Positions 34,033 to 44,959 are shown, counted from the stretch's first letter. The stretch: DNA of 64,000 nucleotides from Verrucomicrobiota bacterium (GCA_019247695.1 JAFBAP010000117.1:1-64000), one strand, 5' to 3'. Program-made: numbers and translations. The notes: generated from the sequence alone by a model not told the origin.

Positions 34033-35463
34033 ATGCCTTATTACCTGTGTGATAATTTCGGAAAGTGCGACCTTGCGGACGGCGGCGAACCGATCGAGCT
34101 GCCCCCGGGGGCCGAGCCGATCTGCCCGGCACCGACGTGCCACGAACCGTTAAGCCCGGCCGGCAATTCCACGGCCGATCCGGTTTTTCTCACTTCGTTC
34201 GGGGCGCCGGATCCGCAGGGAGGTCGCCTGCTCTTTCCCGTCGCGCTTATCATTTTGTTAACCATCGGGCTCGTGGCCGGGGTTGCTTACCTGTTGACCA
34301 ACCCGGCTGGTCCCGAAAACCTGGTTTTGGAAGTTCCGCCCCAGGTGATGGCATCGGTTGGGGAGAGCGTTCAGATCCCCATTGCGGTCAAGCCGTCAGC
34401 AGCCGGCGATGTAACGCTTACGGCGGAAGGTAAGTTGCCGCCTGGAATGCTGCTGAATGCTTCGGACAGGCGCCTCGACGGCACGGTTCAGAGCCCCGGT
34501 TCGTTTCCGGTGGTGTTGCATGCGGAGTCGTCGCGCTTCGGACCCGCGTCGGCCTCGACGACGATAGTGGTCAACCAGAAACGAGGGGTTCCGGCCAGTC
34601 TGATGCTGTGGGCGGAACCTCGCGTCCTGGGTCGCGTCGGGGAACCTTTGGAAGTGCCTATCGGCATCGGACCGGCCGGGATGGAGGGTGCGACCCTCAG
34701 CGTACAGGGGAACCTCCCGGCAGGGGTGCACCTCGATGGCGCAGGCAGGCGGCTGTACGGAACGCCGGAGCGGGCTGATTCTTCAGACGTGGTCCTTACG
34801 GCCAGCGCGCCGGGTTACGCGGCTGCGCTGGCGCCAATGAACCTCACCATTCTGGAAGCGAAACGCAATCCGGTGCGAGCGGAGGTCACGCCGAGCCCGC
34901 CGGCGGAGGTAGCGCCGACTCCCGGCTCGGCCGCGCAGGCGCCGGACGTGCAGAGCGCGCATGGCCCGGCGGTGCGGACAGAGGTTGTGCCGAACCCGGT
35001 AAAGCCTTCTCCGGCGCCGGCCGCCGCTGTCGAAGGCGCGCCTGAGGATCTGTTGGCCGAACCAGCGTTCAAAGACGAGGCTGACCCCGCAGTTCGAAAC
35101 GTCCTGCGCCACTGCGACCGGGTGAACCTGAGTTTCCATTTCAACCGCCGGGAATTTGGTTCCCTTGACCGGAGCAGCATTCAGAATCTGGATCGGCTGG
35201 TTGCCTTGCTCCGCAAACCCGGCATGTCCAAGCGGCATCTGGTCGTGGTCGGCTGCACCGACGGCACCGGCACGCAGCTGGAAAACAACTTTTTTGCGCG
35301 GTCACGCGCCGAGTCCTTTGCCGCCTACCTGCAAGAGGCAGGGATCAAAAATCCCGTCGACCAACTGATGGGAAGCAGTGGCGACTACCTGGTTCTCAGA
35401 AAAGATTCGTCCGCCCGTGACCCGCAAAGTAATCGCCGGGTGGACGTTTACCTTAAGAGGTGA
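34033..35463 (+). CDS. Zinc-ribbon/Ig-like/OmpA domain envelope protein
   Basis: 476-residue protein. It starts with a short Cys-rich segment (YYLCDNFGKCDLAD, ICPAPTCHEPL) that could be a zinc ribbon, then one membrane helix at about 72-95 (LLFPVALIILLTIGLVAGVAYLL). Two putative Ig (He_PIG-like) repeats follow at about 98-185 and 195-280 (MASVGESVQIPIAVKP and VLGRVGEPLEVPIGIGP), then a Pro/Ala-rich linker and a C-terminal OmpA-like peptidoglycan-binding domain (about 355-476: LSFHFNRREFGSLDRSSIQNLDRL, VVGCTDGTGTQLENNFFARSRAESFAAYL). The topology implies a cytoplasmic N-terminus and a cell-wall-binding periplasmic part. Function unknown. Confidence 0.8.
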   Translation: MPYYLCDNFGKCDLADGGEPIELPPGAEPICPAPTCHEPLSPAGNSTADPVFLTSFGAPDPQGGRLLFPVALIILLTIGLVAGVAYLLTNPAGPENLVLEVPPQVMASVGESVQIPIAVKPSAAGDVTLTAEGKLPPGMLLNASDRRLDGTVQSPGSFPVVLHAESSRFGPASASTTIVVNQKRGVPASLMLWAEPRVLGRVGEPLEVPIGIGPAGMEGATLSVQGNLPAGVHLDGAGRRLYGTPERADSSDVVLTASAPGYAAALAPMNLTILEAKRNPVRAEVTPSPPAEVAPTPGSAAQAPDVQSAHGPAVRTEVVPNPVKPSPAPAAAVEGAPEDLLAEPAFKDEADPAVRNVLRHCDRVNLSFHFNRREFGSLDRSSIQNLDRLVALLRKPGMSKRHLVVVGCTDGTGTQLENNFFARSRAESFAAYLQEAGIKNPVDQLMGSSGDYLVLRKDSSARDPQSNRRVDVYLKR

Positions 35464-35590
35464 CCAGACGATGGCGGACGAGGATCTGCCTGGGGGCCGC
35501 ATTGGAGGAGCAACTTTTCCCGGAATGTAGAACTATGGCCGGATCCGCAATCCGTGCGGGAACAGCCAGGCGTATAGAAAGCGCCGACGC

Positions 35591-35760
35591 TTGACATCCT
35601 CCCCGGCCTGAAGGCCGAGGATTCCTAAAACCATGTTAGCTTGCGCTAAAGATTTCAGGCTGGTTCCTCCTTCGACGGGACTTGCCCAACCGGATCGAAA
35701 CCCGTTTGGGTCTTACGGTCCCTCCAGAGGCCGCAACCGCCTGCCCGGCGGCCAGGATGT
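35591..35760 (-). ncRNA. Predicted omega (re)RNA region of tnpB, approximate
   Basis: In characterised IS605-type elements the guide RNA is transcribed with the 3' part of tnpB, ends at the right-end hairpin, and takes its guide from the flanking host DNA. Here that scaffold would end near 35591 with GGATGTCAA on the minus strand, and the guide would correspond to host bases 35590 down to about 35571. The extent into tnpB is a guess and no structure was computed. Confidence 0.35.
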
Positions 35761-36826
35761 TTTTCGCTGCATTCTCATCCCGGTCGTGCTCAGTCGAGCA
35801 TTCGGGACACCTCCAGCGCCGCACATCCAACGGCAACGTTTCCACAATGTGCCCGCAGCAACTACACCGCTTCGAGGAGGGAAAGAACCGGTCGATCTTG
35901 ACCAGCCTCCTGCCGTACCGCTCGGCTTTGTAGCTGAATTGGCGGGTGAGCTCAAACCAACCGCAGTCGCCAATGGCTTGGGCGAGGGAACGGTTGGCCA
36001 TCATATTGCGCACCGACAAGTCTTCCAGGTGGATCGCCTGGTTTTCGCGAACCACCTGGGTCGTTGCTTTGTGCGCAAAATCTCGGCGGCAATCGCCGAT
36101 CTTGGCGTGAAGACGGGCCACTTTAAGCTCGGCCTGGCGCCAGTTAGACGAGCCTTTAGCTTTTCGGCTCAATCGCCGCTGGAGCCTGCGCAACCCCGCG
36201 GCGTACTTCGCCGTGTAGCGCGGGTTGCCAAACCGGGTGCCGTCCGAAAGGGTCATCGTGCGGTTGATGCCCAAGTCCACGCCCACGCTGGCCGTGGCCG
36301 CCGGCAGTTGCTTAACGGGTTCCTCCAGCCGCAGCGACACGAAGTAACGGCCCGCCGGGTCTTTGCTCAGCGTTACCGTGGTCGGCTCAGAAGTGAACGC
36401 GCGGCTTCATTTAATTTTGAGCCGGCCCAACCGGGCAATGGTCAGGTTGCGATTTCCCGCCTCCCATTTGAAGCCCGATCGGGTATACTCCGCCGATTGC
36501 TTCTGGCCTTTGCGCTTGAAGGTCGGGTAAGCCGCCCGCTGCTCAAAGAAGTTGGCAAAGGCGCCCTGCAAGTGGCGCAGCGCCTGTTGGAGCGGCACGC
36601 TGGACACTTCGTTAAGCCACTGGGTTTGCTTGGCCTGCTTCAACTGGGTCAATGCCGCGCTGGTGGCGTTGTAATTGATCCGCTTGCCCTGGTGCCATGC
36701 GTCGGTTCGAAGCCGCAGCGCCCAATTGTAAACGTAGCGAACGCAACCAAAGGTCCGGGCCAGGAGGTGTTGCTGTTCGGGCGTGGGGTAGAAGCGGGAA
36801 CGGTAGCCCACCTGCATTCCTGACAA
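35636..36826 (-). pseudogene. tnpB RNA-guided nuclease gene interrupted by one in-frame stop
   Basis: Read through, this is a 396-residue TnpB. Codon 140 is TGA (plus-strand TCA at 36407-36409) in the context GRLKIK-stop-SRAF, where family members usually have Trp (LKIRWSR), so a single G-to-A change explains it. Both halves are in the same frame and otherwise intact: N-terminal RYVYNWALRLRTDAWHQ and PTFKRKG, then RuvC residues Asp184 (GVDLGI), Glu268 (HLEDL) and the DRDENAAKNI Asp near 350, and the zinc finger CSCCG...CPEC. Without readthrough it yields only a 139-residue fragment. A 396-codon plus-strand frame opposite it is a shadow. Confidence 0.85.
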
Positions 36827-36906
36827 AGGAACATGTCAATGCGTAAAGTCAACCCAACCCTTAACCCTCGACCCCGCCCTGAAGGGCGAGGTTCCTTCCC
36901 CCTTTG

Positions 36907-38895
<1,989 letters not shown>

Positions 38896-40188
38896 GGGAA
38901 GAAATGCCACAAATGCCATAAGCGGAAAAATGCCGCAAATGCAGTGGCGCGTGGCGGCGTGGTGAGCAGCGCCTAACGAGTAATACCACTCAGACAGTAT
39001 CTGGGTAGAATGCCGGCGCAGGGGGTGTCGGCGCCAGAGGATGCTCTGTACCGGGTTGAATCGGACTTATACCATTCAGACAATTATCTCGGTCACATTT
39101 CGACCGGATTTCAGCCCCGAAGGGGTGCTGGAACATAGCCCAGGGTTTACCCGACTGCCATTTAGTTAAGGGCCGTCGGGTGGGGGGCTTTCGTCCCGCA
39201 GGGATGGCTGAGGTTAGCCAGGGACTTCAGTGTCTGTGCGTGCGGGCGTTCCCCAGGGGTTGAGGTGCCCTGCCAGCTTTACACCTATCAGACCGTATAA
39301 ACGGTCTAGGTCCAACGGGCCGGCAGAACCTAGCCCAGGGTTTCACCCTGGGAACGCACCCCTCCCCGATCGAGCCCTGAAGGGGCGGCAGAACCCGCGA
39401 GCGACGCCTTCTGCCGCCCCTTCAGCAAATCCAACCCGGCGGGGCGGGTGTTTGTTAGGGAGGGCGTAAAGGCGTGACGCCTTAGGAGGGCTGGATCGTG
39501 ATTTGACGATCTCCCAGGGTAAACCCTGGGCTAGGTTCTGCCGGCCCGTTGGGCCTAAGACCAATTGAACCAAGTGCGGAGCATCACCCGGCGGCGACAC
39601 CCCCTTGAGCCGGCATTCTACCGAGATAGCTGCCTGCATGGTATAGGATCAGCTGTCCCTCCGGGACGAAAGCAGCAATACCCGGCCTGCCGTCCTTAAC
39701 TATATGGCAGTGGGGTTTACCCTGGAGCTTTATCCACCCTTTTAAGGGCAGCACGGGGAGAGCCGTGACCGTCTTACGGCCCGAAGGGGCAAGAGAACCT
39801 AGCCCAGGGTTTACCCTGGGTAACCGTCAACTCACAATCGAGCCCTGAAGTGGCGGCAGAACCCGCGAGCGACGCCTTCTGCCGCCCCATCAGGGCTGGT
39901 TTGGGGGAAAACGCCTTCCCAGGGTGAAACCCTGGGCTAAGTTCCTTAGGCCCTTCAGGCCATCAAACCGTCTGCCGGCCCGTTGAGCCCAGACCGTTTA
40001 TACGGTTTGGCAGGTCTAACGCCGGCAGGGCACCCGGGAAGGAAGACAAAATTTTTCCTCCATGGCCGTCGGGATGGCATAACGGGTACAAACTCGATCC
40101 TGTCTCCCCGCCGGGAAAAAGCGGTTCCGTCATTTGTGGCGTTTTTCCGCTTGTGGCATTTGTGGCATTATGGTTGCGGCATCGTGGC
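38896..40188. repeat. 1.3 kb cluster of composite palindromic repeats (families A and E)
   Basis: No gene. Five copies of the CCCAGGGTTTACCCTGGG-type palindrome lie at 39139-39152 (truncated), 39334-39352, 39513-39530, 39803-39820 and 39918-39936. They alternate with GAGCCCTGAAGGGGCGGCAGAA arms and their complements (about 39369-39425 and 39838-39898). Positions about 39237-39321 repeat the sequence at 24-110; an inverted copy lies near 39950-40030. One arm is split by about 63 bases (39426-39488). Family E copies sit at both ends, direct at 38901-38942 and inverted at 40130-40172, so the whole cluster is bracketed by inverted repeats. Confidence 0.85.
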
Positions 40189-42366
40189 TCACCCGGTGAA
40201 GACTTCCTGGAGAAACTGCCGGAACTCGGCCGGACCGGCGACCCGGTAGCGCGCCTGGGTCGGCCCGTCGCCTACCTTGAAGGTCAGCAGGCGGGGCGAG
40301 TTTAGCCGGAACATGGTCTCGTCAGTCTGGTCGTCACCGGCACAGAGCGCGAGTCCATAATCCTGATCCTGCTCCAGGAGGCGGGCCACCGCGGCTCCTT
40401 TGTTTACCTCTGCCGCCGTGACCTCGACAATTTTCCGGCCGCGGCGCACCTGGATCGGCGCATTGGCAGTCAGCGCGACCAGTTCCTCCGCGAGTTCGCG
40501 TGCCTTCCAGGCACCGAATTGCGGATCGGCCTGGCGATAATGCCACACGAGCGAGGTGCGCTTTTCCTCCACGAAGCTGCCGGGGGTTGCCTCTTCGTAC
40601 AGGTGCAGGATGGGGAGGAGTTCCGCTTTCCAGGCATAGCTGACGGTGCGATCCAGTTGCTCCCACTCCTTTTGGCCGTGCCGGCGCGCGCTGGCGCCGT
40701 GTTCGGCAATCAGGCTGAACGGATAAACGCCGAACCATTTCTCGAGATCTTCCTGCTTGCGGCCGCTGATCAGGGTAACGTCGGCGCCTGGGCGGTCCTG
40801 CAACTTACGCAGCAAGGCGTCGATCACGGGGCTGGGAGCTGCGGCCTGGGGGTCGCGTTCAATCTCCCGTAAGGTGCCGTCGTAGTCCAGGAAGAGGGCC
40901 AGGCGCTTGTTTTCCGAGAGAGCGTGCGTGATGGCGGCGCGGGCTTCCATGAGGTCGGACCCGGCGACCGTGGAGTCCGAAGCCGGGCTGGCAGCCAGAT
41001 CATTGATGAAGGTCCGTGCCCAATGCTGCGCGTCATAACGCATCACGCGTTCCCGCAGGGGTTGGTTGCGCGCCCGCTTTTCATCGGGTGATAACATCAG
41101 GGCCGCATCCAGGGTTTCAGCGACGGCCCGCGCGTCGTACGGATTGACGAGGAAAGCGTTGAAGAGTTCCTCGGCAGCGCCGGCGAACTCGCTCAGGATC
41201 AGCAATCCCGGGTTGTCGCGCTGGCAGGCGAGGTATTCTTTCGCCACCAGGTTCATCCCGTCGATCAGGGGCGTCACGAGCGCGACGTCAGCCAGGGAAT
41301 ACATCGCGCAAAGGTCGGTGAACTCGACTGAGCCGTGGATAAAATGGATCGGGCTATTGCGCAGGGTGGCATACTTTCCGTTCAGCCGTCCAATCCCGGC
41401 TTCGACCTCTTCGCGCAACGCCTGATACTCCTCGATGCCTTCCCGGGAGGGCACGCTGACAAAGATGAACCGGACGTCGTCGGTGCGCTTCGAACCGGCC
41501 AGGAACTGGTCGATGGCTTCCAGGCGATGGAGAATGCCTTTCGTGTAGTCCATCCGTTCGACCGAGAGGACGATTTGCTTGCCTCCGTGAACGGCACAGA
41601 ATTCCTCGCGACGCCGGGCGAACTCCGGTGAGTTGAGCGTTTCTTCAAATTTGGGCGCGTTAATCCCGATCGGGTACACGCCCAGCGCGGTTGAGTACCC
41701 GCCCGTGCGGATGTGGGTAAGTTCCGGGTCCAGGTCCAGGAGCCGCTGCGCCGTGGCGAAGAAATGGCGCAGGTAGCCGAAGGTGTGAAAGCCGATCCGG
41801 TCTGCGCCGAGCATCCCGGCGATCAGTTCGCGACCACGCGGGTGGCACCGAAAGATTTCATAAACAGGGAAGGGGGTGTGGAGAAAGAACCCGACCCGCA
41901 GACGAGGAGCGGCCGCCTTCAGCAAGGCCGGTAACAACATGAGCTGATAATCATGCACCCAGACCAGGTCATCGTCCTGCGCATTTTCGATTACCTTCTC
42001 GGCAAAACGCCGGTTCACGTTCTGGTAATGGTCCCACCACGCCGGTTCATAATGCATGTAGTTCGGCAGGTAATGCAGCAAAGGCCAGATGCTCGAGTTG
42101 GAAAACCCTTCGTAAAAAGCGTCCGTTTCTTCCTTTTCCAAAAAGACGGGGCTGCAGCCATGTTCGTCGCGTAACACGCGCTCGACCTCCTGCTGGCGCA
42201 CCGGATCGGAGAAGGTGGCCCCCGGCCAACCGATCCAAGTCGTTTTGTACTCGTGTTTGGAAAGTCCTTCCAAAGCGGCCACAAGGCCACCCGAAGATTT
42301 CGTGATTTTATCCTCTCCGACTGTTACGGGGAGACGATTCGAAACGTTAATCAGGGTTGTTGGCAT
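40189..42366 (-). CDS. Bifunctional trehalose-6-phosphate synthase/phosphatase (OtsA-OtsB fusion)
   Basis: 725-residue fusion that makes trehalose from UDP-glucose and glucose-6-phosphate. Residues about 1-470 are a GT20 synthase (LINVSNRLPVTV, WIGWPG, HYEPAWWDHYQNVNRRFAEKV, LVWVHDYQLMLLPALL, FFLHTPFP, SVERMDYTKGI, TPLIDGMNLVAKEY). Residues about 490-725 are a HAD phosphatase with motif I DYDGTL, motif II LISGR and the late GDDQTDE. Domains are in the usual order and intact. The open frame extends 99 bases upstream; MPTTLINVSNRLP fits the family start. Trehalose serves osmotic and desiccation tolerance, consistent with a soil habitat. Confidence 0.92.
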   Translation of the reverse strand: MPTTLINVSNRLPVTVGEDKITKSSGGLVAALEGLSKHEYKTTWIGWPGATFSDPVRQQEVERVLRDEHGCSPVFLEKEETDAFYEGFSNSSIWPLLHYLPNYMHYEPAWWDHYQNVNRRFAEKVIENAQDDDLVWVHDYQLMLLPALLKAAAPRLRVGFFLHTPFPVYEIFRCHPRGRELIAGMLGADRIGFHTFGYLRHFFATAQRLLDLDPELTHIRTGGYSTALGVYPIGINAPKFEETLNSPEFARRREEFCAVHGGKQIVLSVERMDYTKGILHRLEAIDQFLAGSKRTDDVRFIFVSVPSREGIEEYQALREEVEAGIGRLNGKYATLRNSPIHFIHGSVEFTDLCAMYSLADVALVTPLIDGMNLVAKEYLACQRDNPGLLILSEFAGAAEELFNAFLVNPYDARAVAETLDAALMLSPDEKRARNQPLRERVMRYDAQHWARTFINDLAASPASDSTVAGSDLMEARAAITHALSENKRLALFLDYDGTLREIERDPQAAAPSPVIDALLRKLQDRPGADVTLISGRKQEDLEKWFGVYPFSLIAEHGASARRHGQKEWEQLDRTVSYAWKAELLPILHLYEEATPGSFVEEKRTSLVWHYRQADPQFGAWKARELAEELVALTANAPIQVRRGRKIVEVTAAEVNKGAAVARLLEQDQDYGLALCAGDDQTDETMFRLNSPRLLTFKVGDGPTQARYRVAGPAEFRQFLQEVFTG

Positions 42367-42688
42367 TCGGGCAGGGAACCGGGCTCCCGTGACGGTAACG
42401 CCGTTTCCGCCCTCGGGCAGTAATTTTTTGAAGTGCGCCGCCCGGTATTTGAGCCGGTGCCTCACCTACCGGTACGCTAGGGGAACGATCGGTTTCCCTT
42501 TAGGGCCGCCGAGGAGAGTGGGAATGCGCCGTCCGGACGGACAACCCGGGAACAGCCGGCAAAAGCGGTCGAAATGCAGTCCAGCCCCAATCGATGGGCC
42601 CGGGATCGCGCCGTCAATGCCAAGAACGACAGCCTGCACCAGCCGCCGGTACCGGCGAGTCTGGTGACCGTGATTCAACGCCTGGGTT
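42367..42688. other. Spacer, nothing recognised
   Basis: 322 bases between two minus-strand genes. The short frames have no start context. No hairpin followed by a T-run was found by eye. Confidence 0.35.
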
Positions 42689-43057
42689 TCACCCGGCGTT
42701 GGCGCCTGCGGGAACCGCCGCTCTCGCCAGGACGGTAATGGTGCCGGTCGCCTTGTTTACCCGGACCGCAAGCCTCTGCCAATCCAAGGTTTCGGGTCCT
42801 CGGTCAAAGCGGATGAAAACATCTCTGCCATGATCCGCAGCGTAGGTAACGCTCCAGGACGAATCCAGAGCTTCTGCGCCACGCGTCCGCTCAACGGCTT
42901 GTTGTACGTCGCGCATGAACCTCCGGGCAAAGTTTGCGCCGATCCGCACCGGCGCAAGAAGCCATTTCATCCATTGGGTATGCGACCATTCCGTAGCCTT
43001 CTTTAGCCGTGCACTCCTTGCACTGGGTACCGGGACGAGTGTTAATAGCGGAGCCAT
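42689..43057 (-). CDS. Small hypothetical protein
   Basis: 122-codon frame from ATG 43057. The C-terminal half (FARRFMRDVQQAVERTRGAEALDSSWSVTYAADHGRDVFIRFDRGPETLDWQRLAVRVNKATGTITVLARAAV) has the alternating helix and strand look of a real small domain, while the N-terminal part is basic. No family recognised. A later start (MKWLLAPVRIGANF) is possible. It is a weak call, made because no frame on the other strand is better. Confidence 0.4.
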   Translation of the reverse strand: MAPLLTLVPVPSARSARLKKATEWSHTQWMKWLLAPVRIGANFARRFMRDVQQAVERTRGAEALDSSWSVTYAADHGRDVFIRFDRGPETLDWQRLAVRVNKATGTITVLARAAVPAGANAG

Positions 43058-43278
43058 TATGTCAGGATGAGGAAGTAGCCTTGCCGAGCAGCTGTGAACG
43101 GCGTGTGCGGGGCAGGCTCGGATCCTATTACAAAAACTACTGACTCCTACGACATTGCAAGTCAGAAAGTCAAACCTTTGGAACTTATTGCGAGAGGACG
43201 AGAAAATCAGACGCGCCCTGGCGTTCTGCTGCAGGTACGCCGCCGGCATCCCCCGGGGTGGTTCCGGTGGACTACGGC

Positions 43279-44955
43279 TCAGAGGGCCGTGGAGGTCACC
43301 CCGTCAACGCTGAGGGGTGCTTCCGGCATACTTGACGGTCTGGTCACCAGGTGATGCCTGGTATGGAGTTCCCGGTTCACGCAAAGGAAATGGCGTATTT
43401 CCGGGGGATTGGGGTTGATGTGGAACGACCAGGCTCTATCGACCGCGGCTTTTTCGTCTTTCGTCAGCCGTTCCTGTTCCAGCAGGTACTCGGTCCAGGA
43501 TGGCACGGTCATTTCGATGCGGTACGTGTTCACACGGCCGAGATCTTCGTGGAGCCGCCAGCTGAAGGCGCCATTGCGGAGATGAATCAGCCGGACCTCC
43601 CGTAGTGCATTGAGGAAGTCGCGACCGTTCTTGTGGTCGATTTCAAACTCGAACGTAACCGCGATCGGCCCGTCGTGCGGGTGCGGCACGTGGATGAGCC
43701 GGTGAGCGTGGCCCGCCGTGGGTGCGGGCTCGAAATCGAGTTTGCTCGTAAAGTCGATTGAGAGCTGCGACAAAAGCAGGAGGCTAAGCAGCAGGAGCAC
43801 CGCCGCGGCGAGCAACGTCGATGGAGCGCCCCACATGGAGACGGCAGCGCCCCAGATGATCCCCCCGAGGGCGACTGCGCCCTGGGAGGCCATAATGACC
43901 GTCGCATTCATACGGCCGCGCGCCCAGGAGGGCATCGCCCGTTGCCCGGCTACCCAGAGCTCGGCGGCAGCCATGGTCCAGGCCGCCCCGGCGAGGGCAG
44001 CCGCGACCAGAAACAGTGCGTGGTTGCGCACGAGCGCCATGATCAGAAAAACAACGCCTACCAGGATGTTAGCGATCAGCGTGATGGCATTGGATGAAAA
44101 CCTCCCCCGCGCCCAGGGCAGCACCGTGACTGCGGTAAACACCGATCCGATCCCCATGCAGGTGTAAACCAGCCCGAGACTTGAAGGGTCAATGTGCAGC
44201 TCCTTAAGCGCGACGATCGGCAGCAGCGCAGGGACGATCGAAATAAAGAACGCGAAGAGGATATTGCGAACCAGCACGACCCGGATCCCGGGCGCGTAAC
44301 GGACGTAGCGAATCGCGGTGAGGAAGGATTCGAGGAAGTTTTCCAGGGGGAGGTTTGAAGGCGCCTTCTTGCGCCGCAGTTGTGCAATCGCAAAAATCAA
44401 CACGAGAAAACAGCAGGCATTCAAAGCAAACACCGAATTTGCGCCGATAAAGGGCAGCAGGAAGCCGCCAAGGGCCGGCCCGATAATTCCCGAGATGTTC
44501 AGCTGCAAGCCACCCAGGGTGGCGGCGGAAGGCAGTTCCTCATTCGAGACGATCTCAGGCTGAATGGCGGTCCAGGCCGGCGAGTTGAAGGCGAACCCGA
44601 CGCCGATAAGGAAGACGGCTGCGAGCAGGACGTAAGGATTAATCACGTGCAGCCACCCGGCAATGGCGAGGCCGCCGGCGGACACCGCGAGCCAGACGTT
44701 CATTACGCACATCAGCCGCTTGCGATCCACCATGTCGGCAAGCGCGCCGGCCGGCAGGGTAAACAGGAAGAACGGCAGCGAGGCGACCGTTGACATCAGC
44801 GACAGGAACAAAGGCGAAGTTGCCACCATGTTCATGGTCCAGGTTGCCGCGGTGTCGTGCGCTGCGACGCACGTGCCGGATATCAGGCTCGCAAGCCAGA
44901 GCGTGCGAAACGCCGGGTTTCGCAGCGCCGTCCAAGTGGATGATTGTTTCTTCAC
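43279..44955 (-). CDS. MFS transporter (MFS_3/EntS-like) with C-terminal ferredoxin-like domain
   Basis: 558-residue protein. Residues about 1-400 are a 12-helix MFS_3 exporter (NPAFRTLWLASLISGTCVAAHDTA, LPAGALADMVDRKRLM, PEIVSNEELPSAATLGGLQLNISGIIGPALGGFL). Residues about 430-550 form an extra soluble domain (PIAVTFEFEIDHKNGRDFLNALREVRLIHLRNGAFSWRLHEDL, TYRIEMTVPSWTEYLLEQERLTKDEK) reminiscent of antibiotic-monooxygenase/NIPSNAP ferredoxin-like folds. GTG 44955 was chosen because GGAGG (44964-44968) sits 8 bases upstream; ATG at 44982 lacks a site. It follows the pentapeptide gene by 4 bases in the bufferin-linked gene string and is a candidate exporter; the substrate is unknown. Confidence 0.87.
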   Translation of the reverse strand: MKKQSSTWTALRNPAFRTLWLASLISGTCVAAHDTAATWTMNMVATSPLFLSLMSTVASLPFFLFTLPAGALADMVDRKRLMCVMNVWLAVSAGGLAIAGWLHVINPYVLLAAVFLIGVGFAFNSPAWTAIQPEIVSNEELPSAATLGGLQLNISGIIGPALGGFLLPFIGANSVFALNACCFLVLIFAIAQLRRKKAPSNLPLENFLESFLTAIRYVRYAPGIRVVLVRNILFAFFISIVPALLPIVALKELHIDPSSLGLVYTCMGIGSVFTAVTVLPWARGRFSSNAITLIANILVGVVFLIMALVRNHALFLVAAALAGAAWTMAAAELWVAGQRAMPSWARGRMNATVIMASQGAVALGGIIWGAAVSMWGAPSTLLAAAVLLLLSLLLLSQLSIDFTSKLDFEPAPTAGHAHRLIHVPHPHDGPIAVTFEFEIDHKNGRDFLNALREVRLIHLRNGAFSWRLHEDLGRVNTYRIEMTVPSWTEYLLEQERLTKDEKAAVDRAWSFHINPNPPEIRHFLCVNRELHTRHHLVTRPSSMPEAPLSVDGVTSTAL

Positions 44956-44959
44956 AGGT

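Larger units (their letters stand above)
35591..36903 (-). mobile_element. IS200/IS605-type element carrying tnpB only
   Basis: The right end at about 35591-35620 holds the well-known IS605-type sequence TTGACATCCTCCCC followed by the hairpin GGCCTGAAGGCC. The left end at about 36873-36903 holds the hairpin GCCCTGAAGGGC (36876-36887) and GAGGTTCCTTCCCCCTT. The only gene is tnpB; no tnpA (Y1 transposase) is present, so movement would need a transposase in trans. The left end directly abuts ftsH. By analogy with characterised TnpB systems, the right end plus the tnpB 3' region encodes the guide (omega) RNA. Confidence 0.8.

Noticed and set aside
35633-36823. 396-codon plus-strand open frame across the tnpB locus
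   Set aside because: It lies exactly antisense to tnpB, has no recognisable domain, and the minus strand gives clear TnpB motifs in both halves.
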